In this document: positions 6,074 to 14,411 of the stretch, in pieces
Numbering within the stretch: position 1 is the stretch's first letter
How the letters are laid out: every line of letters starts with the position of its first letter
Assembly (NCBI GenBank): GCA_900759385.1
Contig: CAAEUZ010000027.1
Location: forward strand, 1 to 18,272
Source: an uncultured Oscillospiraceae bacterium
GTDB lineage: Bacteria; Bacillota; Clostridia; Oscillospirales; Oscillospiraceae
Direction of reading: 5' to 3'
DNA length: 18,272 nt
Program-made: the position numbers and the translations under genes
The notes under the pieces: model-generated
Told to the model about the DNA's origin: nothing
Databases searched by the model: none
Seen by the model: only the letters and a program-made list of their open reading frames with translations

Positions 6074-6538
6074 TCAGTATTTTTCCCGCATCGCGCGGTC
6101 CATGTCGCGCTTGGCCTGGCGTTCAGCTTCGGCGTCGCGCTTGTCGTGGAGCTTTTTGCCCTTGCACAGTCCGACCTCAAGCTTCACGCGCCCGTCCTTG
6201 AGATAGAGCGAGAGCGGTATGAGCGCGACGCCGTCCTGCATGACGCGGGCGTTGAGCTTGACTATCTCCCGCTTGTGCATGAGGAGGCGCTTGGGCCGCA
6301 TGGGGTCGCGGTTGAAGATGTTGCCCTTCTCATAGGGGCTTATGTGCAGTCCGCGGGCGAAGAGCTCGCCGTTTTTGATGGTGCAGAACGAGTCCTTCAG
6401 GTTCACCGTACCGGCACGGATGCTCTTGACCTCGGTGCCGAAGAGCTCTATGCCCGCCTCGTAGCGCTCCAGCACGAAGTAGTCATGGAACGCCTTGCGG
6501 TTCTGCGCTATCTGTTTTATACCCTGCGCACGCGCCAA
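6074..6538 (-). CDS. smpB: SsrA-binding protein SmpB
   Basis: SmpB binds tmRNA and delivers it to stalled ribosomes. From TTG 6538 the product has 154 residues, the usual length, starting ARAQGIKQIAQNRKAFHDY. It contains the oligonucleotide-binding barrel motifs YEAGIELFGTEVKSIR, GLHISPYEKGN and RPKRLLMHKREI, and the basic C-terminal tail KGKKLHDKRDAEAERQAKRD that enters the mRNA channel. The frame stays open upstream to an ATG at 6658, but those 40 residues do not match the family. GGGGGT about 10 bases before TTG 6538 supports the shorter start. Its RNA partner lies 2 kb downstream on the same strand. Confidence 0.95.
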   Translation of the reverse strand: MARAQGIKQIAQNRKAFHDYFVLERYEAGIELFGTEVKSIRAGTVNLKDSFCTIKNGELFARGLHISPYEKGNIFNRDPMRPKRLLMHKREIVKLNARVMQDGVALIPLSLYLKDGRVKLEVGLCKGKKLHDKRDAEAERQAKRDMDRAMREKY

Positions 6539-6620
6539 GAGGCCGGCACCCCCAGTCAGAATAAAAATTTCGGGCACATCCCGGAGCCGGTCAACCCCGG
6601 TAATGCCCTGAACTCGGTTG

Positions 6621-6649
6621 ATTATAACACAGGAGCTGTGAAAAATAAA
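6621..6649 (-). promoter_or_regulatory. Probable smpB promoter
   Basis: On the minus strand a perfect TATAAT (6621-6626) lies 17 bases from a weak TTTATT -35 (6644-6649). The spacer contains an inverted repeat CACAG-CTC-CTGTG (6628-6640), which could be an operator. The leader to TTG 6538 is about 75 bases. Confidence 0.5.
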
Positions 6650-6724
6650 CCGATGCAAGATTACATTTGTGTTTCAGCTTCATGACGCCGGGACACCAAA
6701 ATATCGCCCGGGCAGCCGCCGGTG

Positions 6725-6753
6725 TTGCCTTACAGGCTGGAATATGGTAATAT
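6725..6753 (+). promoter_or_regulatory. Probable promoter of the Nudix-wal operon
   Basis: TTGCCT (6725-6730), 17 bases, then TAATAT (6748-6753), diverging from the smpB promoter. The next genes follow without gaps large enough for another clear promoter until 11681. Confidence 0.45.
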
Positions 6754-6812
6754 ATTATTATATGGCTATGTCTGCCCAAAGCAAGCAGACGGGCCGGGAG
6801 GTAGTTAATAAT

Positions 6813-7367
6813 ATGGCTTTTGAGAAGAAAATAGACGGCGAGACGCTGTACAAGGGCATCATAGTGGACGTCAGCATGGACCATGCGGAGCTGATAAACG
6901 GAGACATAGTCCGCCGCGAGGTGGTCCACCACCCGGGCGGCGTTACGATAATACCGGTGGAGGAGGACGGCACCGTATGGTGCGTGCGGCAGTTCCGCTA
7001 CCCCATGCAGCGCGAGATGCTGGAGGTACCGGCGGGCAAGCTGGAGTACGGCGAAAAGCCGCTGCCCGCGGCCGAGCGTGAGCTCGGCGAGGAGACCGGA
7101 CTCACCGCCGGGCGCATGGTGTATCTCGGCGCGTGCTGCACGTCGCCGGGATTTTCCACCGAGGTGCTGCATATATATCTGGCCCTGGAGCTCCGGCGCG
7201 GCGAGGCGCATCCGGACGAGGACGAATTCCTGAACGTCGAAAAGCACTCCCTGGAGACCCTGACGGACATGGTCATGGCAGGGGAGATCGACGACGCAAA
7301 GACTATTATAGCCGTGCTCAAGGCGCGGCGGTTCCTGGAGGCTGAAGGATGGAGAGAAAAGTTCTGA
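6813..7367 (+). CDS. Nudix hydrolase, ADP-ribose pyrophosphatase type
   Basis: The 184-residue protein carries a perfect Nudix box at 75-97 (G-x5-E-x7-RELGEETGL), preceded by VRQFRYPMQREMLEVPAG, the signature of the ADP-ribose pyrophosphatase (NudF/YqkG-like) subgroup that splits ADP-ribose to AMP and ribose 5-phosphate. The C-terminal extension with DEDEFLNVEKHSLETL is also typical. I start at ATG 6813 (MAFEKKIDGE), which has GGGAGG upstream; the frame extends to 6669 but that part does not resemble the family. The last 19 bases overlap walR, so expression is translationally linked to the two-component system. Substrate is inferred from family. Confidence 0.92.
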   Translation: MAFEKKIDGETLYKGIIVDVSMDHAELINGDIVRREVVHHPGGVTIIPVEEDGTVWCVRQFRYPMQREMLEVPAGKLEYGEKPLPAAERELGEETGLTAGRMVYLGACCTSPGFSTEVLHIYLALELRRGEAHPDEDEFLNVEKHSLETLTDMVMAGEIDDAKTIIAVLKARRFLEAEGWREKF

Positions 7368-8047
7368 TCGTCGATGACGAGCGCTCCATAGTTGATATTC
7401 TCAAGTACAATCTGGAGAAGGACGGCATGAAGGTCGTCAGCGCCTATGACGGAGCCGAGGGCCTGCGTCTGGCCCGGAGCGAGGACCCGGACGTCATACT
7501 GCTGGACGTGATGCTGCCGGAGATGGACGGGTTTGAGGTCTGCCGCACCCTGCGTGCTGAGGGGAACAACGTCCCCATCATCATGATAACCGCCCGCGAG
7601 GAGGAGACCGACAAGGTGTTCGGCCTCGAGCTGGGCGCGGACGACTACATAACCAAGCCCTTCTCCATGCGCGAGCTGATGGCCCGTGTGCGCACCAATA
7701 TGCGCCGCGCGGCGAGCATGCTGCCCGCGCAGCCTGGCTCGGACGAGGACGTCCTGCGCGCGCGGGACCTGGTGATAGACCGCGCCAGGCGCAGCGTCAG
7801 CAGGGGAGGACACGAGCTGGAGCTCACTCAGCGCGAGTACGAGCTCATAAAGTACCTCGTCGAGAACCCCGGCAAGGTCATGAGCCGCGAGGAGCTGATG
7901 GCGGCCGTCTGGCAGTACGATTACTTCGGCGACCTGCGCGCCGTGGACGTGGCCGTGCGCCGGCTGCGCGAGAAGATTGAGGATAACCCGTCCGAGCCGC
8001 AGTATGTCATGACCAAGCGCGGCGCGGGCTACTATTTCGCAGACTGA
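7349..8047 (+). CDS. walR: WalR-type response regulator (OmpR/PhoB family)
   Basis: The 232-residue DNA-binding regulator has acidic pair DD at 9-10, phospho-acceptor D53 in LLDVMLPEMDG, T81 and K103 (ITKPF). A winged helix ends VDVAVRRLREKIEDNPSEPQYVMTKRGAGYYF, close to the B. subtilis WalR recognition region. WalR controls autolysins and other cell-wall genes and is essential in many Firmicutes. The start codon ATG 7349 has GGAGG at seven-base spacing inside the end of the Nudix gene. The WalR identity rests on the C-terminal motif plus the operon (walK, YycH/YycI-like, walJ, rlmH); PhoP-type regulators are the alternative. Confidence 0.9.
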   Translation: MERKVLIVDDERSIVDILKYNLEKDGMKVVSAYDGAEGLRLARSEDPDVILLDVMLPEMDGFEVCRTLRAEGNNVPIIMITAREEETDKVFGLELGADDYITKPFSMRELMARVRTNMRRAASMLPAQPGSDEDVLRARDLVIDRARRSVSRGGHELELTQREYELIKYLVENPGKVMSREELMAAVWQYDYFGDLRAVDVAVRRLREKIEDNPSEPQYVMTKRGAGYYFAD

Positions 8048-8057
8048 GGGGGAGGGC

Positions 8058-9500
8058 ATGAACCGCAGCCTGTACACAAAGCTCGTGCTCATAATCCTGG
8101 TCCTCATAGTGGCGCTGATGCTCGTTGCCGGCGTGTTCCTGACCAGGGGAGTGCGCAGCTTTTATCTCAACGACTTTTACGACAGCATGGCGGAGGCCTT
8201 CGGCGACCAGGACCTGGCCGAGGACCTGCGCTCCGCCGCCGCGGAGGACGACCCGGCGTACATGAGCGAGATACTCGGCGCCAACGCCGGCCAGCTGGGC
8301 ATAGACCGCGGCACGAGGAATTACCACATACTCTCGGGCGAGACCGGCGAGTGGCTCGCCGGCAGCATCACGCCCGAAAACAACAACCTGGACATAACGC
8401 CCAACATCATAACCGCCCTCTCCGGCGGGAACGGCGACGCGAGCGACCCCAACGCCGACTACATGGACATAGCCCTGCCCGTGGAGGGCGGCAGCAGCGA
8501 CTATATCATCTACGTCATAGACAACCGGGAGACCATGCGCAGCCTCAACGACCAGCTGCTCCAGATAATAGTCGAGGCCATGGCCGTGGGACTGGTCATA
8601 TCCGTCTTCCTGAGTCTGCTGCTGGCTAAGACCATGATAGCGCCCATACAGGAGCTCACGCACGCGGCGGAGAAGGTGGCCTCGGGCGACTTCTCGGACA
8701 AGGTGGAGAACTCGTCCAAAGACGAGATCGGCGTCCTCACGCGCACGTTCAACGACATGGCCGTGCAGCTGGAGGACACGCTTGACGACCTCAAGCGCAG
8801 CGAGCAGATGCGCCGCGAGTTTGTGGCCAACGTTTCCCACGAGCTGCGCACGCCCATAACCGGCGTCAAGAGCTATGCCGAGACGCTGGCGGCCGACCCC
8901 GACATGCCGGCCGACACCCGCGAGCGCTTCCTCAACGTCATCCTCAACGAGTCCGACCGCATGACCAAGATCGTGCAGGACCTGCTGACGCTCTCGCGCT
9001 TCGACGCGGGCAGCTTTGAGTTCAGCTTTGACGAGTTCTCCTTTGAGACCTCGGTGCGCGACGTCTACAACGCCGTGCGCATGGAAGCCCAGGCGCACGG
9101 GCACGTATTTGTGCTGGAGGTAGAGCCGGGCATCCCGCGCATACGCGGCGACAAGGCCCGCGTGGAGCAGGTGCTCATGAACATGGTCTCCAACGCCATC
9201 AAGTACACCAAGGACGGAGGCCGCATAACCATCAAGGCCGGCGTGCGCGGCGGGGAGGTCTGGTGCTCGGTCAAGGACAACGGCATCGGCATACCCAAGG
9301 ACGACACCACAAAGGTGTTCGACCGCTTCTACCGCGTGGACAAGGCCCGCTCGCGCGAGAGCGGCGGCACGGGCCTCGGCCTCTCCATAGCGCAGGAGAT
9401 AGTGGTGCGCCACGGCGGGCGCATAGACCTCAAGAGCCGCCTCGGCCACGGCACCACCATCACCGTGTGGCTTCCGGTGGAGGGACCCCAGGATGCGTAA
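8058..9500 (+). CDS. walK: WalK-type sensor histidine kinase
   Basis: The 480-residue membrane kinase has TM1 at about 8-28, an extracellular sensor domain about 30-165, TM2 about 167-190, HAMP 191-243, then the DHp box FVANVSHELRTPITGVKSY with phospho-acceptor H261. The ATPase domain shows N box NMVSNAIKYT (375-384), DNGIGIP (407-413), FDRFYRVDKARSR and GGTGLGLSIA (436-445). Compared with B. subtilis WalK (about 610 residues) it lacks the cytoplasmic PAS domain between HAMP and DHp. It starts 10 bases after walR with GGGGGAGGG upstream and overlaps the next gene by 8 bases. It should phosphorylate WalR in response to cell-wall status; the signal cannot be read from sequence. Confidence 0.92.
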   Translation: MNRSLYTKLVLIILVLIVALMLVAGVFLTRGVRSFYLNDFYDSMAEAFGDQDLAEDLRSAAAEDDPAYMSEILGANAGQLGIDRGTRNYHILSGETGEWLAGSITPENNNLDITPNIITALSGGNGDASDPNADYMDIALPVEGGSSDYIIYVIDNRETMRSLNDQLLQIIVEAMAVGLVISVFLSLLLAKTMIAPIQELTHAAEKVASGDFSDKVENSSKDEIGVLTRTFNDMAVQLEDTLDDLKRSEQMRREFVANVSHELRTPITGVKSYAETLAADPDMPADTRERFLNVILNESDRMTKIVQDLLTLSRFDAGSFEFSFDEFSFETSVRDVYNAVRMEAQAHGHVFVLEVEPGIPRIRGDKARVEQVLMNMVSNAIKYTKDGGRITIKAGVRGGEVWCSVKDNGIGIPKDDTTKVFDRFYRVDKARSRESGGTGLGLSIAQEIVVRHGGRIDLKSRLGHGTTITVWLPVEGPQDA

Positions 9501-10806
9501 GGAGCGGCGGCTGCGCCTGCCGCGGATCAAAAACAGGCGCCGGGCCGTCAGCATGGCGCAGAACGTGCTGATCGCCGTGCTCGTTATAAGCGCGGTCATC
9601 CTCACCGGCGGCCGGGCCGGGTTCAGTATCGGAGGCGGCATAAGCGGATACGGTGCCTTCGCCCGCGGCGGCAACGGCGGCAGCGGTGCGGAGTACGGCG
9701 CCGCGGCGGAGCCCATGTGCGTGGTGGTGACGCCGGATAACGGTGTTCACGACGCGGCCATGTACTCCTCGCGCGACCTGGACGAGGCCTACGGGCTCTT
9801 CAGCGCCGCCCTGGCGGAGGCGCTGGGCTCGGCCGGAGAGCCGGAAGCTGTCACGATGGATGAGTGGGAGGCTGCCATCGGCGGCACCGGGGTGTATTTC
9901 GACTATTATACCGACTGCCAGCTCTCCTCCCTGGCCATCTGGCTTGGCTCGGAGATGGACAGCGGCGCAGCTACGCATACGGCCAGGCGCATATGCATCT
10001 CCCTGAGCGGGGAGGAAGTGGTGCTCTACTACATGCGCGAGCGCAACGTCTCGGAGAAGACGGCCTACCGCTGCTCCACCGAGCTCAACTATACGGAGCT
10101 CTACGAGCGCGTGCGCGAGAGCGAGCCGGACGGCGCACAGTTTGTTTTCGAGATGGACGAGCCTCTGGCGGAGGTCGATCCCTACGCCGTGATTACCTAC
10201 GGTGAAATAGAGGTACGCACGGTGTCCTCCGAGAACTCGCTCGACCAGCGCCAGGCGGACTCGATTATGTCAGCGCTGGGCATGAACTCCAACCTGGCCC
10301 AGGGCTATATCGAGGCCGACGGCACCGCCGTATATATAGAGGGCAGCAATATCACGCTGAGGCTCGGCGCCAGCGGACATCTGCGCTTTACAAGCCGCGT
10401 GGAGATGGAGATCCCGGTGACCATATCGCCGACGGACGCCGTGCAGCTCACGCGCGAGGCGCTTGACGGCACCGTGGGCCTGGTCAGCGGTGTGGCCGAA
10501 GTGCGGCTCTCCTATATCTACTGCGATACGCAGACGGGCGAGTACACCCTGCGCTATGACTACGCCATCGACGGTATGCCCGTGAGCATACAGGGGCGCG
10601 AGTGCGCGGCCGAGTTCCGTGTCATGGGCAGGGAGATCACCTATGCGGACATCATGTTCCGCAGCTACAGCTACACCGGAGGCACCGAGCGGCCGCTGCC
10701 GGCCAACCTGGCTGCCACGCTCACCGAAGCGGGCGGCGGCGGGGAGCCGCGCCTGGAGTACATAGACTCCTACGGCTCCGTTGAGGCTGACTGGGTGAAG
10801 GTATAG
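9493..10806 (+). CDS. yycH: YycH/WalH-like membrane-anchored regulator of WalK
   Basis: The 437-residue protein has a basic N terminus, one TM helix at about 21-40 and a large extracytoplasmic part, which is the YycH topology. A short Gly-rich stretch (about 47-68) follows the TM. The rest is mixed alpha/beta, with a C-terminal half resembling the YycI/YycH repeat fold (VQLTREALDG, then EYTLRYDYAIDGMPV and AEFRVMGREITYADI). Position directly after walK and before a YycI-like gene is the main support, since family sequence similarity is low. In bacilli YycH and YycI contact the WalK TM segment and tune its activity. The ATG overlaps the walK stop by 8 bases and follows GGTGGAGGG. Confidence 0.65.
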   Translation: MRKERRLRLPRIKNRRRAVSMAQNVLIAVLVISAVILTGGRAGFSIGGGISGYGAFARGGNGGSGAEYGAAAEPMCVVVTPDNGVHDAAMYSSRDLDEAYGLFSAALAEALGSAGEPEAVTMDEWEAAIGGTGVYFDYYTDCQLSSLAIWLGSEMDSGAATHTARRICISLSGEEVVLYYMRERNVSEKTAYRCSTELNYTELYERVRESEPDGAQFVFEMDEPLAEVDPYAVITYGEIEVRTVSSENSLDQRQADSIMSALGMNSNLAQGYIEADGTAVYIEGSNITLRLGASGHLRFTSRVEMEIPVTISPTDAVQLTREALDGTVGLVSGVAEVRLSYIYCDTQTGEYTLRYDYAIDGMPVSIQGRECAAEFRVMGREITYADIMFRSYSYTGGTERPLPANLAATLTEAGGGGEPRLEYIDSYGSVEADWVKV

Positions 10807-10810
10807 GCTT

Positions 10811-11641
10811 ATGGATTCGATCAAGGTCAAAAACTTCATAATCATAGTCCTGCTCATAGTCAACGCCATACTGCTGAGCGTGTTCGTGACGGATACCGTG
10901 CGCGAGCGCGGCCAGGCATCCGGGGCAGTGGACGGGGCCGTAAGCCTGCTGGCCGAGAACGGCATCGCCGTCAGCGCCGACGCGGACCTGTCCGAGCGCA
11001 GCCTGGGCGTGGTGGCCCTGTCCAGGGACACGGAGCGCGAGCGCGAGCTCGTCAGCAGTGTGCTGGGCGATGTGACGGTGACCAACCTCGGCGGCAACAT
11101 CCTGCACTACGTGGGGCCGAAAGGGGAGGCCAACTTCCGCGGTACGGGCAGCTTCGAGATGCTCGTCTACGACAATGACTTTGTCGGCGAGGAGCCGCTG
11201 ACCGCGGCCAGGCACTTTGCCGCCCAGCTCGGGCTCGATACGCTGAGAGAACCCGTGAGCTCCTCAGTGGACCCGGAGACCCTGGACGGCACGCTGGAGC
11301 TGATGTGCACGTCCAACTCGGCCAGCGTGGTGAACTGCCGGCTGAGCTTCACCTTCTCCGACGGGGAGATAATCATGGTGCTCGGCACCCGGGTGCTGGA
11401 CAGCGTGGTGAACGAGAGCGGCATGGACACGCTCGACGTGCCCACGGTGCTCATGCGCTTCCTCGCGCTGGTGCTCGACAGCGGACGTGTCTGTTCGAGC
11501 CTGGACTCGCTGGAGCTGTGCTACAGCATGACCGCCACCGCTGCCGGCGACGGCTCCCTGGTGCCCGTATGGCGGATAACCACGGACACCGGCGAGTACT
11601 ACATAAACGCTGTTTCCGGCCTGGAGGAGACCATAACCTGA
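10811..11641 (+). CDS. yycI: YycI/WalI-like regulator of WalK
   Basis: The 276-residue protein starts MDSIKVKNFIIIVLLIVNAILLSVF, a short cytoplasmic tail and one TM helix just as in YycI, followed by an extracytoplasmic domain. The C terminus VPVWRITTDTGEYYINAVSG matches the conserved YycI end (P-x-WR ... YYxNA-G). It begins four bases after the YycH-like stop. In the family it forms a membrane complex with YycH and WalK. It is the last gene before a 170-base gap with a new promoter, so it probably closes the Nudix-walRK-yycHI unit, although no canonical terminator is visible at 11642-11680. Confidence 0.72.
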   Translation: MDSIKVKNFIIIVLLIVNAILLSVFVTDTVRERGQASGAVDGAVSLLAENGIAVSADADLSERSLGVVALSRDTERERELVSSVLGDVTVTNLGGNILHYVGPKGEANFRGTGSFEMLVYDNDFVGEEPLTAARHFAAQLGLDTLREPVSSSVDPETLDGTLELMCTSNSASVVNCRLSFTFSDGEIIMVLGTRVLDSVVNESGMDTLDVPTVLMRFLALVLDSGRVCSSLDSLELCYSMTATAAGDGSLVPVWRITTDTGEYYINAVSGLEETIT

Positions 11642-11680
11642 GCCGGCCGCGCGCTGCAGTACCGGCGCGGAAAGCGTTAC

Positions 11681-11709
11681 TTGAATAATTGGAAACAATG
11701 TGTTAAAAT
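11681..11709 (+). promoter_or_regulatory. murA promoter
   Basis: TTGAAT (11681-11686), a 17-base spacer and TAAAAT (11704-11709) in an AT-rich patch within otherwise GC-rich DNA. It gives murA-walJ-rlmH independent expression with a leader of roughly 95 bases. Confidence 0.65.
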
Positions 11710-11747
11710 ACGTTGTTAGCAAAGGCGTTTTGTGGACAAACTATCAC

Positions 11748-11763
11748 CGCCGGATATCCGGCG
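11748..11763. other. 16-bp perfect palindrome in the murA leader
   Basis: CGCCGGATATCCGGCG reads the same on both strands, without a loop. It lies about 40 bases after the murA promoter and 48 bases before the start codon. It may be a binding site for a dimeric regulator, or chance in GC-rich DNA. Confidence 0.35.
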
Positions 11764-11811
11764 CCAATATCCGCAGGAAGCGGCTGCGCGGAGAATGGAA
11801 GGTGTTTTCTA

Positions 11812-13116
11812 TTGGAAAAATACGTAATTCACGGCGGAAAGCCTCTCAACGGTGAGGTTGAGGTCAGCGGCGCGAAAAACGCGGCCGTGGCCATAATCCC
11901 CGCCACGCTCATGGTGAACGGGGTGTGCCGTCTGGAGAATATCCCGCAGATCAGCGACGCGGATATGCTCATGACGATACTCGAGCATCTGGGTGCGAAG
12001 GTCCGCGTTGTGAACCCGAGCACCGTGGACATAGACTGCACTGACGTGCGCTATACTGACGCGCCCTATGACCTGATGCGCAAGATACGCGCGTCCTACT
12101 ATCTCATAGGCGCCATGCTGGGCCGCTTCGGCGCGGCCAAGACGACGATGCCCGGCGGCTGCAATTTCGGCGTCAGGCCCATAGACCAGCACATAAAGGG
12201 CATGACCGCCCTGGGAGCCGACGTGGAGGTCACCGGCGGCTTTGTCTATGCCAGGGCTGCCGACGGCAAGCTCCACGGCACCAAGATATACCTTGACAAG
12301 GTAAGCGTGGGCGCGACGATGAACATCATCCTCGCCGCCAGCATGGCCCGAGGCAGGACCATTATCGAGAACGCCGCCAAGGAGCCGCATATAGTTGACC
12401 TGGCCAACTTCCTCAACTCCATGGGCGCCGACGTGCGCGGCGCGGGCACGGATTCCGTCAAGATCAACGGCACCGACTCGCTCCACGGCGGCACGTACAC
12501 CATAATTCCCGACCAGATAGAGGCCGGCACCTACATGGTGGCCTGCGCGGCCACGGGCGGAGAAGTGCGCATAAAGAACGTCATCCCCCGCCACCTGGAG
12601 AGCATCAGCGCCAAGCTGCGCGAGATGGGCGTCACCGTCATCGCCGACGAGGATTCCGTCACCGTGCGCAGCAGCGGCTCCCTGCGCCGCGTGAACATAA
12701 AGACCATGCCCTATCCCGGCTTCCCGACGGACATGCAGCCGCAGTTCGCCGCCGCGCTCTGCCGCGCCAACGGCCAGAGCGTTATAACCGAGGGCATCTA
12801 CGACAACCGCTTCAAGTACATGACCGAGCTGCGCAAGATGGGTGCCAACGTGTCCGTAGAGGGCCGCGGCGCCGTCATAGAGGGCGTGGATAAGCTCAGC
12901 GGCGCACCCGTGGCGGCCTGCGACCTGCGCGCGGGCGCGGCCATGGTCATCGCCGGCCTCAGCGCCGAGGGCGTCACCGAGGTGGAGGACATCCACTACA
13001 TCGAGCGCGGCTACGAGAACTTTGTCGGCAAGCTCCGGGCCCTGGGCGCGGATATAGAGCTCGTGCGCGAGCCGGACGAGCCCGAAAAGCTGGCCGGGCC
13101 GCAGCTGGTGGGCTGA
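11812..13116 (+). CDS. murA: UDP-N-acetylglucosamine 1-carboxyvinyltransferase
   Basis: MurA transfers enolpyruvate from PEP to UDP-GlcNAc, the first committed step of peptidoglycan synthesis and the fosfomycin target. The 434-residue protein has K22-N23 in SGAKNAA, active-site C117 in PGGCNFGVRP (fosfomycin-sensitive form), D307 in FPTDMQPQ and the C-terminal HYIERGYENF. I take TTG 11812 (MEKYVIHGGKPLNG) as start because GAAGG lies nine bases upstream and the family begins here; the frame extends to 11713, but that part overlaps the leader and palindrome. Its TGA shares one base with the walJ ATG. Placement between yycI and walJ is not the usual wal gene order. Confidence 0.96.
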   Translation: MEKYVIHGGKPLNGEVEVSGAKNAAVAIIPATLMVNGVCRLENIPQISDADMLMTILEHLGAKVRVVNPSTVDIDCTDVRYTDAPYDLMRKIRASYYLIGAMLGRFGAAKTTMPGGCNFGVRPIDQHIKGMTALGADVEVTGGFVYARAADGKLHGTKIYLDKVSVGATMNIILAASMARGRTIIENAAKEPHIVDLANFLNSMGADVRGAGTDSVKINGTDSLHGGTYTIIPDQIEAGTYMVACAATGGEVRIKNVIPRHLESISAKLREMGVTVIADEDSVTVRSSGSLRRVNIKTMPYPGFPTDMQPQFAAALCRANGQSVITEGIYDNRFKYMTELRKMGANVSVEGRGAVIEGVDKLSGAPVAACDLRAGAAMVIAGLSAEGVTEVEDIHYIERGYENFVGKLRALGADIELVREPDEPEKLAGPQLVG

Positions 13117-13904
13117 TGCGGATAAACGTATTCGCCAGCGGTTCCACGGGCAACTGCGCCCTGGCAAGCCTGGGGGGCGCCAGAATCCTGATTGACGACG
13201 GTATATCCCTGCGCCGGCTGAAGGGTTTCCTAGCCTCAGAGGGGCTCACGCCGGCGGAGCTCGACGCGGTGTTCATAACGCATGAGCACCGCGACCACAT
13301 CAGCGGCCTGGCCATGCTGGCCAAGTACCACGGCGTGCGCATACTGGCCAACCGTCCCGTGGCCGCGAGGCTGGACGGGATGCTGCCGGAGGCAGGGGAT
13401 TACATAGAACCCATACAGCCCGGAGCGGGAGTGGAGCTCTCCGGCGTCAGGCTGACGCCCTTTCCCACCATGCACGATACGCCCGGCTCCTGCGGCCTGC
13501 GCCTGGACGCGGCGGAGGGGTCGCTGGGCTTCTGTACCGACCTCGGCGTGGTCACGGACGAGGTGAAGAGCGCCCTCGCGGGCGTGGACGCGGCGCTGAT
13601 AGAGGCCAACCACGACGTGGATATGCTGCGCTTCGGGCCCTATCCCGCCGTGCTCAAGCGGCGCATACTGTCCGAGTACGGCCACCTCTCCAACGAGGAC
13701 TGTGCGGCCCTGGCCGTGTTCCTGGCCGGAAACGGCACGGATACCCTGATACTCGGCCATATAAGCCGCGAGAACAATACGCCCGGCAGGGCCCTTAACG
13801 TGGTTGGAGATGCGCTGGCCAGGGCCGGGCTCTCGCCCACACTGCTCGCCGCCCCGCCGCTGGGGCCCATGAGCACGGAACTGCTGGAAAAATGCCCGGC
13901 GTGA
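13116..13904 (+). CDS. walJ: WalJ/YycJ-type metallo-beta-lactamase-fold hydrolase
   Basis: The 262-residue protein has the metal-binding motif THEHRDHISG (HxHxDH at 56-61), the N-terminal SGSTGNC typical of YycJ, later metal ligands in TMHDTPGSCG and FCTDLG, and a final ALIEANHD...LGHISRENN. WalJ is a cytosolic MBL-fold nuclease-like protein linked to cell-division/replication coordination in the wal operon of Gram-positive bacteria; its substrate is not settled. Start ATG 13116 overlaps the murA stop (TGATG), so the two are translationally coupled. The 3' end overlaps rlmH by 13 bases. Confidence 0.9.
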   Translation: MRINVFASGSTGNCALASLGGARILIDDGISLRRLKGFLASEGLTPAELDAVFITHEHRDHISGLAMLAKYHGVRILANRPVAARLDGMLPEAGDYIEPIQPGAGVELSGVRLTPFPTMHDTPGSCGLRLDAAEGSLGFCTDLGVVTDEVKSALAGVDAALIEANHDVDMLRFGPYPAVLKRRILSEYGHLSNEDCAALAVFLAGNGTDTLILGHISRENNTPGRALNVVGDALARAGLSPTLLAAPPLGPMSTELLEKCPA

Positions 13905-14374
13905 GCTTCATTTTTGTGGGCAGGATGCGCGAGAAGCATTACGAGTCCGCCTTTGCCGAGTATATCAAGCGTCTCAGCGCCTACGGCAAGTGCGAGGTCA
14001 GGGAGATTACCGAGCAGCGGCTCGGGGAGCGGCCCTCGGAGCGGGAGATAGAGTCCGCCCTCGCGCGCGAGGCCCAGGAGCTGGAGCGGGCCATACCGAA
14101 GGGCGCATATGTCTGCGCGCTCTGCGTTGAGGGAGAGATGTGCTCCAGCGAGCAGCTGGCGCAGCGCCTCCAGGCGCTCGACACTCGCGGCGTGAGCCGC
14201 ATATGTTTCATAGTCGGCGGATCCTACGGGCTGGACGAGGGGTTCAAGCGCCGCGCCGACTTCAGACTCTCCATGTCAAGAATGACCTTTCCGCACCATC
14301 TGGCGCGCGTGATGCTCGCCGAGCAGGTGTACAGGGCCTTCACCATAAACGCCGGCACACGTTACCACAAGTGA
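13892..14374 (+). CDS. rlmH: 23S rRNA (pseudouridine-1915-N3) methyltransferase
   Basis: RlmH methylates pseudouridine 1915 in helix 69 of 23S rRNA. The 160-residue SPOUT-class enzyme has the SAM-binding trefoil motifs FIVGGSYGL (106-114) and LSMSRMTFPHHLARVMLAEQVYRA (126-149) and the invariant C-terminal YHK. Length equals the family norm. The ATG at 13892 overlaps walJ; a GTG at 13901 (VSFIFVGRM) is an alternative start that fits the family's N terminus better but has poorer ribosome-site spacing. It is the standard last gene of the wal operon in bacilli, though HtrA, often between walJ and rlmH, is absent. Confidence 0.96.
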   Translation: MPGVSFIFVGRMREKHYESAFAEYIKRLSAYGKCEVREITEQRLGERPSEREIESALAREAQELERAIPKGAYVCALCVEGEMCSSEQLAQRLQALDTRGVSRICFIVGGSYGLDEGFKRRADFRLSMSRMTFPHHLARVMLAEQVYRAFTINAGTRYHK

Positions 14375-14411
14375 CCGGCAATCTGCCTGATATTGAAAAG
14401 GAGCTGCGCAA

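Noticed and set aside
4464..6206. 580-codon plus-strand ORF antisense to the cyclophilin and SLH genes
   Set aside because: It is a GC-rich shadow frame: the minus strand has clear domain matches, signal peptide and ribosome sites, while this frame has none.
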